The notes under the pieces were generated by a model, which searched no databases, had not been told where the DNA came from, and saw only the letters and a list, made by a program, of their open reading frames with translations. The position numbers were made by a program, and so were the translations under genes. Positions 47,478 through 59,344 of a stretch of 64,000 bases of DNA are shown piece after piece. The DNA comes from Phallus indusiatus (Eukaryota > Basidiomycota > Agaricomycetes > Phallales > Phallaceae): NCBI GenBank assembly GCA_027605045.1, contig JAQFWX010000087.1, forward strand, positions 62,001 through 126,000. Direction: 5' to 3'. Every line of letters begins with the position of its first letter. Position 1 is the stretch's first letter.

Positions 47478-48436
47478 GCGTCAATGTTCGCTTGTTGGTT
47501 GAGGTTACAGTCAGAAAGGGTTTTTTTTTTGGGAGAAAGAAACAATAGGAAAAAGTACTAATATTGGTTCTTGATATTAACACCGTGAGGATTTCCCAGC
47601 GGTTATTTTCTCTACAGCTTCTCCGGAAATCCATGTTTTGGGTGCTGATGCGAGAGTTTTGCGCTGATTGTCGCCATGAGGGTATCATGATGCAACAAGA
47701 TCTTCAATTTGCTTGAAGCCAAATGCTAACTAAAACGGGTCTTGAATAGTGCCGGCGACGCGTATTGTGCCTTTATTTGAGGATGGATGGAGCTTGAATT
47801 ATGATCCATCATTTTGAATGTTAAGCCACCCTTTATCGAGCAAGAGGACTTGATTGGGTAAAATCAGCCCGAGCGTGGCGCCGCGCACGGATAAACTTTT
47901 GTTTTTTTGTCAATATCAATGATCATGCGAGACACAATTTCATATTTATGAAGGCTGTGCTGAAGACAAAGATCCACATCATCGGAGAACGTTCAAGAAG
48001 TACTGAAACTTATAAACAAAAACAATAAGACTATCAGATGGGCTTGATTAATGTAAGTACCAGCGCAATTTGAAAAAAGACTTGATTCTCGACGCTAACA
48101 CATCCATCTCATCTCAATGATTTTACGATAGTACAACCCAAAAGGTTAAAAGGAAAGCAAGACTAAATTCACGGTATGAATTGAGACCGTCATCACGGGG
48201 CTGAGGTCAAGTGGCGCCTGAGATGGGTCCGTTTGACGCCCAATGGGCGGGGCGCTCACGCATCTCGTGTATATTTGCCCTACATGGGGGGGATGCCAAT
48301 TCATAATCCTAGGCCTACTTACACCTACCCTACAAATTCCAAGAGAAGTATGTGTTTCTTATCGTGGTTATTTCAAAAAATTTATTCAAAAATGCTAGTA
48401 GTTACGACCTTACAGTTGGAATACCAAGTTGTTTCT
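47478..48436. other. Intergenic region between two MDR paralogues, left part
   Basis: About 960 bases upstream of copy A; no exon or repeat recognised. Confidence 0.3.
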
Positions 48437-48765
48437 GCATAAATTGATACATTGGGATCCAATTGAATTCACGATGTGACAATTGCATCTGTGGGAATGA
48501 GATATTAGATGTGGAATGGTTTTTTGGTGGCAAAGCAAGTAGCCAAGTTCATATGGCCCTGGATCCAGACTCCCGCGGCAGAGTTGATACTGAACTCAAA
48601 CCTGGGGCGATATAGTATTACACATATGGTTGCGATTGGTTAAGTAAGAGAGGACAACAGATGATAAGCCTAGACAGGTGGGACCGGCTTGTGCATGTGA
48701 AATGTGGTTGGACGAAGATAAAGCTATCAATGCGGTTGGATATGATCTAAGAGCTGCTTGCCAGC
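48437..48765 (-). pseudogene. Decayed internal fragment of an F-box gene
   Basis: This stretch resembles 56965-57295 of the interrupted F-box gene in the same orientation. Shared words include CCAATTGAATT, GAGATATTA-ATGT, CAAAGCAAGT, CATATGGTTG-GATTGGTTAA and ATGATCTAA/GCGATCTAA. The reading frame is broken throughout. It covers only the middle of the gene and has no F-box or 3' end. It is an old, partial duplicate. Confidence 0.65.
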
Positions 48766-49083
48766 CATGCTACTGTAGAATTAGGGGATGTCGGAGCATG
48801 CCGTTTCAATGCCGTTTCACCGTCCGTTTCTATTTCAGTGAAACAGCTATTGAGACTACGAAAGAGTAAAACGGAGCAAAACGACACTCGACTGTCGGAT
48901 CAATGAAACGGCACCAAAGTGGCCTGCGTATTTTGTCAGGGACGAATTGAGTCCGCTGATAACAAGGCCTGCCTGTGGGAAGGTGAAAAGGGGACGCCTT
49001 GTCACTGCTTTTTCATCCCCCTCCCAACGGCATTATTTCTGTTCCGTTAAGAAGGATTTCCAACAACCAATCTTATTTTACCA

Positions 49084-50658
49084 ATGGCACCAATAGCGAA
49101 TCCGCAGATTTTATACAAATCTATCCCGCAAGGTTATCCGGTCCCTGGGAAGGACCTCGTATACGACACGTCTGAAACTATAGACCTTGATACCGTACCA
49201 CTCAATGGGGGATTCCTAAGCAAAACCATAGTGGTATCTCCCGAGCCTTGGCTGAGAGAACGCCTCAGGTAAGTGGTATCTCAAGCCGGTATTGAAAAAC
49301 TGATAAATTGAGGACCTATTCTTCAAAGGGATCCAAAAACGCCCAGTTACACCACTCCAATGCGCCTTGGTTACGCGTGCGTCACTTAAAATAAGAAAAT
49401 CAAAACTGAGATGTAGAATGTGATCCTTTTTTACGGAAACTTTAGGATGGTCGGCTATGGTATTAGCAAAGTACTGCGATCGGAAGATCCGAAATACTCT
49501 CCAGGGGATTACATTTTCGCCGTTCTTCGTAAGATTTTTACTCACTTCTTCATCTCAACTTCCCTTTAACGTTTATTCAGCTTGGAAATTGTATTATGTG
49601 ATTCCTTGGGAACATGCGAAAGTTGCGGAACCTGGCCAATGGCCTGATTATACGACCGACATCGATGCTGTTGTGAACTATGGATCAATCAAAATCCAGA
49701 AAGTCCCTGGAATTTCATTGACTACATGGGCCGCATCGCTTGGAGGTCCTGGCATGACGGCGTATGTTAGTTTGAAGGAGCATGTGCCCGACTGGAAACC
49801 CGTATACATCTTAATTATCTTCTCTCGACGCTACACTTAATCTGACTCACCTGTTTGGCAGGGTCAAACTATTTACGTTTCAACTGGCGCGGGGGCAGTG
49901 GGGCTGTAAGTTGACTTCTTGTTCATGTGTGTTTTGCAATAATAACGTCTCGGCCGGGTCGGTATCAGAATGGTTGTGCAACTCGCAAAACTCGCTGGAC
50001 TTAAGGTTATAGCATCGACCGGGTCTGACGAAAAAGTTGATTATCTTTCGAAAGAGATAGGAGTTGACGTCGCCTTCAACTATAAAACAACTTCAGTTAA
50101 CGATGTCCTGGAGAAGGAAGGACCTCTTGATATCTACTGGGATAACGGCAAGTGATGTTTCGCTAGCTTCAGAACATAAAGAATAATCTTGTACATATTT
50201 AGTTGGTGGATCTACTTTGGAAGCAGCCATAGAGCATTGCCGTGTTCGCGCCAAAATCATTGTGAGTTAAGCTTGTCCACCTATAGGACCACCCTTCCGA
50301 CCAGAGTCCTCAAGGTTTGCGGATACATTTCCGAATACAATGACCAAGAGAAGTATGGCGTCAAGGTCCGTCTATTTATTCTCAGACATTTGCAAACATT
50401 TAATACTCTGCATTCAAGAATCTACACTGGATTTTCAAGAAACGATTGCAGTTCTTCGGTATATTGGCTTACGATCTTCTCGGGAAGTGGCTCCCTAGCT
50501 TCCTGCAAGAAGTCCCAGCCCTCATAGCCTCGGGAAAGATAAAGACCAAAGAGGATATTGTATACGGGTTGGAGAAAGCTCCGCAGGCATTTGTCGACCT
50601 TTTGCATGGCAAGAACACGGGTAAAACACTCGTCGTGGTATCAAAAGATGAACTTTAA
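49084..50658 (+). CDS. Medium-chain NADPH-dependent reductase (MDR superfamily), copy B
   Basis: The ATG at 49084 starts MAPIANPQILYKSIPQGYPV. The exons follow the same order as copy A: LNGGFLSKTIVVSPEPWLR, MVGYGISKVLRSEDPKYS, SLGGPGMTAYVSLKEH, IYVSTGAGAVGLMVVQLAKL, GSDEKVDYLSKEIGVDVAFN, VGGSTLEAAIEHC, VCGYISEYNDQEKYGVK, then IFKKRLQFFGILAYDLLGKW and GLEKAPQAFVDLLHGKNTGK, ending VSKDEL. The GAGAVG motif is the NADPH-binding loop. It is the closer relative of the deleted pseudogene at 20364. Codes for roughly 340-350 residues, the usual length. Substrate is unknown; members of this class reduce alpha,beta-unsaturated aldehydes and ketones. Confidence 0.87.
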
Positions 50659-51250
50659 ACTTTAGTTTCATTCGGAAAAACATTTTTACTTTTCATATTC
50701 AAGGTTATTTTCTAAGATAAATGATTTAGAAACAATGTATGTATGTCCAAATTTTCAACGTCAAATGTGCATTAGTATGATACATACAGAACAAAGCGGA
50801 TGCGATCATTATTCATTCTTGGGAATAAAGAAGCTAGGCCCGCGTGAATTTGACCCATATCGCGTGCGTATCTTTGTAGATGGCAGATCGCTTTCTCCTC
50901 TGCTAGTATCTGTGCATACTAAGGACCATATCATGAAACAGAGACCTCGGGCAATTTGCGGCCAAGATTTGTGATCAAAGGTGTCAACTGAATATGGGCT
51001 TTATGCCGGGCTATTTGCCGATTGCCGACCGAAGTTCCTTTCTGTCACTGTCACCGACGCGACGCGACAAATCTGAGGTTTTTTCTTCTTCAGCAATCTC
51101 GTCTGTTGATGCCCAAGAAGCGACAGTAACACGAGTTCGAGTATACGTACGTGCTTCTTGCTTATTTTTTTTAGGGTTTATGAATTATTTTGGGCTTTTC
51201 AAACTCAAAGTTGCCTTCATTCCCCCGCTAGCCGCGATTCAGTATTATTC
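50659..51250. other. Intergenic region
   Basis: About 590 bases between copy B and F-box member 10; nothing recognised. Confidence 0.3.
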
Positions 51251-53053
51251 ATGGAGTTTTACAATGACACATTATTATTTCACCTCATGGGGCTTGAAAA
51301 TACCATAGAGCAAGTTTGGACTTTTGTAATACCATTTATTTTCCATTGATAACATGTTTACAGTACGCACAACGGCAAAATGACCCCGGACACTATAGCC
51401 CAAACAAAGCAGAGACTCAGCTCTATCGTGTTGCGATTGAATAGCATCCACAACTCCAGGCTTCCAACCAACAAAGTGGTTCCAGATATCCTTCACAATA
51501 TTTTCGTGTTAGCGGTCCAAACTTCGCCTCCTCTCGTATCACCGGGAACGACTGCCGTCAGAATTTCATCTGTCTGTCGTCATTGGAGAACATGTGCTCT
51601 AGAATGGTCATCATTGTGGTCGTTTATCGATTTGTCTTACCCCCCTCCAATGCTGGATCTGTTTATGACCCGGACCAGGGATGTTCCTCTTGCAACGAGA
51701 TGGTCAAGCCAACGATTCAACCTCATTCGCGATTTCCACATGGTCACATCAACCATTCCATACATTTTTTCCCGGTCATCATCTCTAACACTTCATCTTT
51801 CACTTAACGACATCGATACCATTCACCACATCTTCAAAACATCGAACTCTGCACCGTTACAACTACAGTGTTTGCACAGTTTAATGCTCAAAGTCTCTGC
51901 CGAGGTCTATGATCGCATCGGACCAATAATACTAACAGATCACTTGCCAGTAGACATCTCCCGTCTACTTGAACTCAAGATGCGCGAATTACATTTACCT
52001 TGGCTCTCGCTTCCCTCTAATCGATTAACACATCTCTCACTCACATATCGATTCAAATACCCGGACCTATCCCAACTTCTCATTTTTCTCTCAACATGTC
52101 CTCTTTTGAACGACCTAGAGCTCAACATGTTGAATCCCTATATTGAAATTGACACAGACGACGATAGGGATGACGATGACGAGGAGGAAGAAGAAGAGGA
52201 GGATATCGTGGTGGATGATGAGGAGGAGCCGCCTGATTTCGCGGTAGCAGCAACGTTGTCGATAAACGGGTTACCAATCGGCAAACTAAACTTCCATAAC
52301 CTCAGAAATCTGGTATTAAATACCCACAGAAGAAAGGGCTACCATTATATCCGAGAGTTTTCGGCCTGGGTTTGCGCTCCAAATGTGACCCAGCTACGAA
52401 GGTATTGCGGTCACTACATTCGCCGGGTTTCATACTACAGCGACGACCTAGACCTTTCGTACAACTCCCGACGCCCTCATTTTACTACACCTTTTAACAT
52501 CTTTGAATCGGTTCCGTCCGGGATACAGTCTTCTCCCCAATTTGGAGGCCTCAGCTATCTATCCATGAACTTGCCTGAACATGGTGGGTTCAAAATCAGT
52601 GCAGGATATGGGCGTTCTTTCGCGTACAACCCGCTGGATATCTCAGGAGAATTATACGGGGCACCCAAGCTCGACCATTCCCCAATAATCGAATTAATCC
52701 GCACCATGGCCAAACTAACGCACCTCAGTTTATGTCCCTCAGCGTGGTCCATTTTCACGCCTATGTCAGATTCTGAGATTCGCATCCTTTTTCCTTGCCT
52801 TCATACATTAGAGTTATCGGATTGCCGGAAGACAAAACTGCTGAATTCACCACTGCTAGGGTACTTGAAACCCGAAACTCTCATTCTGGACACGTTTGAA
52901 GGAATATCCTCCAATGACAATTCTTCTCTAGACGCGGTTCTGAAAACTGGAGTCAAGGTTTTGATAGTACAAAAAAGAAACTATAGTGAAGCTAGAGATT
53001 CTGGATTTATCAATGTCTTACTTACAAAAGGTATTCGTGTCTGTTTCGAATAA
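51251..53053 (+). CDS. F-box protein, array member 10 (plus strand, GC-AG intron, acidic insert)
   Basis: Exon 1 is 51251-51309 (MEFYNDTLLFHLMGLENT) and exon 2 is 51364-53053, giving about 582 residues. The intron begins GCAAGT instead of GT; this is needed to keep the phase-2 join that all paralogues share. The F-box is TNKVVPDILHNIFVLAVQ ... SSVCRHWRTCALEWSSLW. Repeats match member 5 almost block by block (MRELHLPWLSLPSNRL, LLIFLSTCPLLNDLELNM). A longer acidic run occupies about 52152-52235. The tail carries AKLTHLSLCPSAWSIF, PCLHTLELSDCRKT and ends GIRVCFE. It is an inverted relative of member 5, about 11 kb away. Confidence 0.87.
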
Positions 53054-53792
53054 AACCTAATGTGTCTTTTCTGCTTCAAATACATCCTCGCAACTGGAAT
53101 CGTTTAATTTTTTTCGTACTATTAGATCGTCGTTGCTACTATGGTTCAGTGTAGTACTGCTGCATTTGCGAGCTTATTGGCTGTTGTTGGAGCGTTGACG
53201 ACATACCTGTAGCAGCGCCAAGTTAAACACCATCAATCATAGACATCTACCGCTCTGTTTTGTGCACTTTCCGCTCGTGGTTTTTTTAACGTTTCATAAG
53301 CAAGAGTTGTAAAATTTAAAAAGCCGGAGTGCTCCACTTGCATAGTTACATTCGAACACCAACGTGTCTCACTTCGGAAGAAGGACCCCGACGAATCTTC
53401 ATCGATCATTTCTATGACCCCTTCGAAAACTACACGTACTAATCTCCTCAAAAGATTGCAACGTTTGATATTTTCGAAACAATTTCCTCGGGAATGTTTT
53501 CTTCTCCTCACTTTGCAAGTCATAATTATTCTCACGAGATTTGAATTGCGTTGGATCCTTGTAAACACTTTCCCTTTTACTTGATTATATATATATATAG
53601 ATATCACCGGAACACGACGAACAGATGATCTCGGTCATATGTAATAATTCAAACAACACAGAGCTTACGCTCCATCATATTGCGGTTAAACAAGAAATTC
53701 GTACAAACAGCATTTCATCGTGGGAATAGAGATAGAAATATCTCTTATTGAAGTTATGCAAACTCTTAAAACTAGATCTCTTTGCTTAGCAC
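53054..53792. other. Intergenic region, convergent genes
   Basis: About 740 bases; a short TA repeat lies at about 53586-53600. A 124-codon minus ORF here lacks any family motif and is not supported. Confidence 0.3.
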
Positions 53793-54842
53793 TCATATGA
53801 GAACGTTGGCATCAGAGTCGATGGACGCGTAACAAGTCTTGCTCCCATTCGAGGCGACTACTTGCCAGAGATGGCCAACGAACGTATTCTGGGTATATTT
53901 TTCTCCAGATTTGACCGTTTTGTAGAAATTAAGCCCTCCTACGAAATTGATCCAAAAGATACTCGCATCGTTGGTACTGTTATTAACGAACTCGACTGTC
54001 GTTGCGAGGACACTAGGTGGTGATTTAAGCCCCCCACATCCACTAAGGGGAACAAGTGTCTAACCGAAGGTATCGGCAAAATAATGTCGAACGAAGATTA
54101 ATTTCGTGAAATGACTGACAGGCTTGTCTGTAGCACCAATGAACACGTAGTATTCAATCCCAGCGGTCGGGAGGAATACAGAAGAGCGGCCTCCGATGAT
54201 AATCTCCCAAGGGTGAGTGACATAAGTTTGTTGTCGGTAGTTGTCATACGTTCCGAGGGTTTTGTATAACTGGCGGTTACCTGCGAAATTGATCCAACTG
54301 ACATCCACGCTTTGTGCCGTTAGATTGTAGAATGTGATGAATGCGACTGTCTCGCTTTTGAGGGACTTGAGACCAGCGATGTTCCGATTTCCCGATAAAG
54401 GGTAAAGCTTATTGAATGAATAATTTGTTTAGGAGCCTAAAGATGTACAAAGAGAAAAATTTGGACTTGCCCGAATCGCATTATTACTAGCAAGATCCTA
54501 AATAATATCAGTGGCATTGGCAATGATTCTATCATGCATATATCATGTGTAAATTACCTGATTCTCAATTGAAGCCTTCAGACTATCGGCATCGATAACA
54601 AGAAACTCGTCTTTCTTTGTCACCTTCACAATTTGGGTGTGGCCGCCCTGAATAGCAATATCAAACGTTTGCCCAATGGTCGCCGGTATTCTTATCTTGT
54701 CATTAGACTGAACGGTGGCGATCGAATCCCCTTGGAAATTAACTTTGACATCAGGGCCGTTCAAATGATTGGTGATTGTGAGGATGGCTTTTATGCCTTT
54801 GGACGGACTAGTACCATCACCGAAAATTGATTGGAATTCCAT
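53793..54842 (-). CDS. Protein with two tandem VHL-beta-like domains
   Basis: Four exons (54558-54842, 54471-54497, 54120-54407, 53793-54059) total 867 nt, or 288 residues in frame. Residues 1-95 form an unrecognised beta-rich N-terminal part (MEFQSIFGDGTSPSKGIKAI). Two similar domains follow. The first begins LYPLSGNRNIAGLKS and has ITFYNLTAQSVDVSWINFAG, LYKTLGTYDNYRQQTYVTHP and WEI. The second begins TLVPLSGCGGLKS and has VEFVNNSTNDASIFWINFVG, FYKTVKSGEKYTQNTFVGHL and WQVV. The F.N.....W..F.G..YKT......Q.T...H.W pattern is the VHL beta fold. Human VHL uses it to bind hydroxyproline targets; its Elongin-C-binding alpha domain is not seen here. Intron 2 (54408-54470) begins GCAAGT, a GC-AG intron. 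Confidence 0.78.
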
Positions 54843-56574
54843 TCCTGAGTCGAGCTGAAAATGTGCATGTGTGAGAAATAATGTGAGAGAAATAGACCGA
54901 TTTGAAGGAGACCTTTATAAACGGCATCGTAAGTTGTGTCGACAGGTGAAAGGAGACGTGCGTGGTAGTATATAATGATTGATTGAACGAAAGTTCTGGA
55001 AAGCTAGTGAAATTAGTGGTGCTTTTATACTTTACTGTGAGCGAATAATAAGAAACCTCCAGATGGTGATTCTATTCTCGATTCTCGCCTAAGCTACACG
55101 GAAAACTTGAATGTGTTAGTGGCAATTGCGAATCGTCGCGGATCTTTCAGCTTTAATATTTTAGTTCTTTGCTTCGCCCAATATCAATAAGACTTTTCTC
55201 AGCCGATTTGTATTAATTTCTAAATGTCCATGTCAATTTAGTGACATTTGGCCAATGTATTCGCCTCTGAGAAAGTACTACATCATATTCTCGATTACAA
55301 CAATGCAACGTGCGCCCGTAAAGTTCTCTGACTCAGAACGAGAAAATGCTAACATATACAGCCCATATAGCAGAATTTTAACATGGTAGACAATTCATTT
55401 GGGAATGAACGCATATAATGGTGTATGAAACCCCGGGCCCCCACATGACACGTAGCGTGTTTTGATCGCAAACATCAATACACTAATAAATTATATTTCC
55501 ATTTAAAAATAAAATATATCCAATGTTATACTCAACAGTATATGGGAATCAATTTCTTACTTGTTGGACCGTGGTTTATTTTCATGAATGGGATTTAGCC
55601 ACTGGATTCGGACCTTCGTAAAAGTGTTGAAACTGAACCGGCGCCAGAGCTGGATAAATTCAATTGATCTACCATTGGAACCATACCATTTAAAAATAAA
55701 AAGACTTGTCACTTTCAGACCGTACCTTTGTAACCTCTTTTTCACATGCTTCGATTAAACGTAGAACGTCTGAAAAAAAAGACGCGATCTAGCACCTAGA
55801 CGTCTCAAAGCATACAACGCGAAAAATAAAGAATTGGACAGACGGCATATTTTGGAAGCACAGCTAAATATGTCTGTATATTGTTAACGCCGAACTTCAA
55901 TTCCTCAATTGTCATCCTGCATACTATCTTAAGGCTACTTTTAAATTATCCATTTAACGCTTATTATATCCGAGCTCTTATAAAACTTCTCTTACTCACA
56001 AGGCGCAGCCGTTCTGATAGAGCATATGAAGGGTAATATTATCTATTTTCCCTTGGTGCTCACGTTTTATTTACGTTGGCCGTCATTGATTCATGGACAA
56101 CTATCCATATCGGATTAAGACAATTAGCCCATAAACTGTATTGATAGTGTTGCGTGCACGAACAGGCTTAGCAGAGATTAGTCAGCGGTCGGTATATGTG
56201 CCGCTCCGTCAATCTTTTGCAAATTTTGATTACCTTGTACCTTTTGCATTCAACCTTCCTGGCTTTTCATATTTTCCATTTACTTCAAACTGCATACTAG
56301 CACCATTCCAATTTCCCGGAAATCCCACAAGTCATGTATATAAAAACTTTCTCTTAGCTTACAAAATACAACAACAATGTTCCCCTCTTACTTTTCCCTC
56401 TGAACATACGAACGCTGATTCTCTTTCCTTCCTGTTCGCTCCTGAGGCGCACGTATCAATAGACTCCGGTTAATGATCGTAGGTTTTCAGGCATTGGCAA
56501 TTCGGTGACGAGCTCGAGAAAATGAATACTTCATCTAATACTATTTACTAGTACATATACCAACGCGTTCTTTC
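54843..56574. other. Gene-free stretch
   Basis: About 1.7 kb between the VHL-like gene and the interrupted F-box gene. A 110-codon plus ORF (56141-56473) has no motif or exon context. No repeat recognised. Confidence 0.35.
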
Positions 56575-58129
56575 CTAGTTTTTAGTCATTCTTTCATACT
56601 TTGGAATTCGCTCGTATATAACCGTAACTCTGGCTCTTCGCAAAGCGCACACGATCTCATCGTAATATGAACGATCATAGTGTTCGGCTTTGAAAGCTTC
56701 AACCCCCCTTCTGCAAATCGCATCCACGAAAGCTTCATGAGATGTTGTTCGGATTTGATCCACAATGAGCAATTGAAATTCGAGGCTTGGGTGTAGGGAG
56801 TTTAATACATCGGTATAATCGAGCAGATCCGAATTTTTGTAAGGGTTCGACAAACCCAGGGTAGTGAGATGAGGAAATATAGCCCGAATGTCGAGATCTC
56901 TGGGCCACAGAGTAAATACTTCATATGCGGAATAAATCAAGTCTAGACGAGTTATTTTGGGCATAAATTCCACTATACGATGAATTGGGGTCCAATTGAA
57001 TTTATCGTGTGGCAGTTGGTGCAGTGCGCATGAGATATTAAATGTGAAATGCTGTCCATGGTCGTCGTTCCCTGGCGACAAAGCAAGTTCGCGTAGCCCC
57101 TGAGCAGAGTAAAGATTGAACTGGAATGTGGGACGATATAATATACGCATATGGTTGTGATTGGTAAAGTATGAGAGGGCCCCAGATGAGATGAGCCTAG
57201 GCAAGTCATCGACCGGCTTGTAAACGCGATATGCTAGATTGAACGAAGATACAGCACCCGCGGCTGGGATGCGATCTAATAGTTGCCGTATAAATTTATA
57301 GCCTGACCCACTGGTCAGTGACAAACTAAGTGTCTTGATGTTGGAAAACTTTGGTTCGGCATTCGTCGGACGCAGGATCGTGAATTGGAATAGTGATGGA
57401 GGCGCAAAATTCGAAACTCCCAACGAGAATTCGTTCAAACAGGGACAGTGAGATAAAAACGTGATCATACGTTTGATCGTTGGGGGTTTAGGTGGATACA
57501 AAAGAGCGAAGTGCGTCAGTTTGTCATTTGGGGGCACAGACCAAGGTAACGTCAATCCTCGAAGTGTAAGTTCTCGAAGGTAAGATGGATCAATAGGTAA
57601 TTTACTGATCCACTCAACGTCAGTATAACGTAATATTAATGGATGTAAACGAAGATCCAAATATCGTATTTGGAGAGGTTTGGCATCCGAAGGGTCAAGG
57701 CAAAATACGTCTCGAATTTGACCAAGTTGATGTTCGTTGATATGTAGAGTTAAAGAGCACAATCGGGGTATGATATAGATGGACATTAACCGGAAATGTT
57801 TCAAATTGAGATCGTATGGTGTTCTCCGTATGTGACGCTTTTCGAACAGCGAGGATTTTTGTTTCCCATCGGTCCACGAAAGAGAAAGAGGAGTAGTCTG
57901 ACCAGACCGTTTGAGAAACAAACGCATTAGATTTGGGAATTTTATTTCAATAAATCCCCATAAACTGTAGCATTCCAAGGCGCGAATCCTCCAATAACGA
58001 CAGACTCGCGAAATATCAAGAGCAGTAGACCCAGGATGAGATGAACTGTGGACCGCTAATATGAATATATTGAACAGTAAATCTGGATTGAGGATAGTAA
58101 TGGGAGTGAAAGCGGGAGCTATTGTTTGG
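56575..58129 (-). pseudogene. F-box gene of the second subfamily, 5' end interrupted by a MITE
   Basis: The frame is open from the MITE edge at 58129 to a TAG at 56575-56577. It carries an F-box (ITILNPDLLFNIFILAVH ... SRVCRYWRIRALECYSLW) and about 460 further residues of LRR-like repeats (LRELTLRGLTLPWSVPP, MITFLSHCPCLNEFSL, PKITRLDLIYSAYEVF, PHLTTLGLSNPYKN). No ATG or first exon with the array's YND start lies between the F-box and the MITE. The frame can be followed a few codons beyond the element on its far side before a stop. The insertion therefore separates the gene from its 5' end and promoter. The long open frame suggests the insertion is young. Nearest relatives are member 8 and the fragment at 48437. 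Confidence 0.75.
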
Positions 58130-58675
58130 TAGTGATGGGTTGGGTTCGGTTTGAAACCGCGAAAACCGGTTTGGTCTGGGTTTGGTCCGGTTTGAAACCG
58201 GTTTGGGAACCGAACCCAAACTGCGATCCTCGAGAATCACAGACCAGTCTGGAACCGGTTCCAAACCGGTTTCAAACCGGTCTGACTAGGTCACTAAAGC
58301 CAAGGATTATTCACTATTTATGAAGTAAAAATCAGTCCCAAAGCTATGCCTTGAGGATTGTTTTGCTCACATTTCCTTTCATGTTGTCGTTTCCAGGCTT
58401 TTCAGTGACTGGGAATTTGTCTACGGCCCCATATGGTCGACGGAGGAGCATGCCGGACTTGTGCCGGACATTACTCATCGCGATTACTAAGCGTTAGCGC
58501 CCAACAAGTGCTACATTTCCTTCCTCTTTCTAAACCACCGTCAAACCGGTTTCGAACCGGTTTGGAACTGGTTTCGGACTGAACTGGGATCAAACTGAAC
58601 CGAAACCACGATGAGCTCCAAAGTCCAAACCAGTTTCAAACCAGACCAGACCAGACCAAACCCAACCCATCACTA
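58130..58675. mobile_element. 546-bp MITE, hAT-like, with 8-bp target duplication
   Basis: The left end reads TAGTGATGGGTTGGGTTCGG and the right end is its inverted copy, ending AACCCAACCCATCACTA. The element is flanked by the identical 8-bp direct repeat TTGTTTGG at 58122-58129 and 58676-58683. Eight-base duplications and a TAGTGATGGG-type end are typical of hAT transposons. Inside, the arms are packed with variants of AAACCGGTTT, so the whole element can fold into a long imperfect hairpin. It has no transposase ORF, so it must depend on an enzyme coded elsewhere. Confidence 0.88.
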
Positions 58676-58683
58676 TTGTTTGG

Positions 58684-59344
58684 GCATCCGAAACTGGGCT
58701 TTATGTGTTCATTATGATGTGCGGTCAACCCACAAAGCAAGAGTATAGTGCTTACTCTCATCTTCAAGCATGATAGAGCTCAATATTGTTATGCTGTCGT
58801 TTTAATCGATCCTTAAAGCTTGAAACTGCGCAGGAAGGAGCTCAAGGATTTGGGCTTGTTAGCGAGTGGCTCTTCGGGTCCGACATGCCACGGTACCGCG
58901 GCCGCATGGCAAATTCCGAAAGTCCAGACAAAAACAGTGTTCCTGATGTCGATGTCGACAATAATATTAGGTTTCCGAATAAATCAGTTGTTTGTTCTTC
59001 ATGATCACGAACGACATTGAAATCATAAATGTGGCTTTACAATTATCTAACGAGAAGTTTACAACGAGATTGCACCTCTCGTTTTATATTTGTATCATGT
59101 TATTTACATTGTGTTGGTTGCTTCGGGCTCTTCCTGGGGCCTGGTTGAGAGCAAATATTGTTGATAACTTTGTTACGCTGATGGCTATACTTTAGCATAA
59201 ATGATAATACTCATTATTCAAATGTCCTGATATTACAGGAAACAATGGTGTACGACCCGTCCTCAGATGACAGTGAGTAATGCATTTCTTCTTCTGTGAA
59301 TTACATAGGTATGTAAGCGGGAGACAGAAAAGTGCATAGCAATT
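58684..59344. other. Intergenic region
   Basis: About 660 bases. It should contain the detached 5' exon and promoter of the MITE-interrupted F-box gene, but I cannot identify an exon with confidence. Confidence 0.3.

Noticed and set aside
45871..50658. Biosynthetic gene cluster around the two reductases
   Set aside because: No synthase, P450 or transporter accompanies them; the neighbours are F-box genes only.
53233..53607. 124-codon minus-strand ORF
   Set aside because: It has no motif or exon context and low-quality amino-acid composition; it lies between two convergent genes.
58016..58323. ORFs inside the MITE arms
   Set aside because: The repeated AAACCGG words create open frames on both strands; there is no transposase motif.
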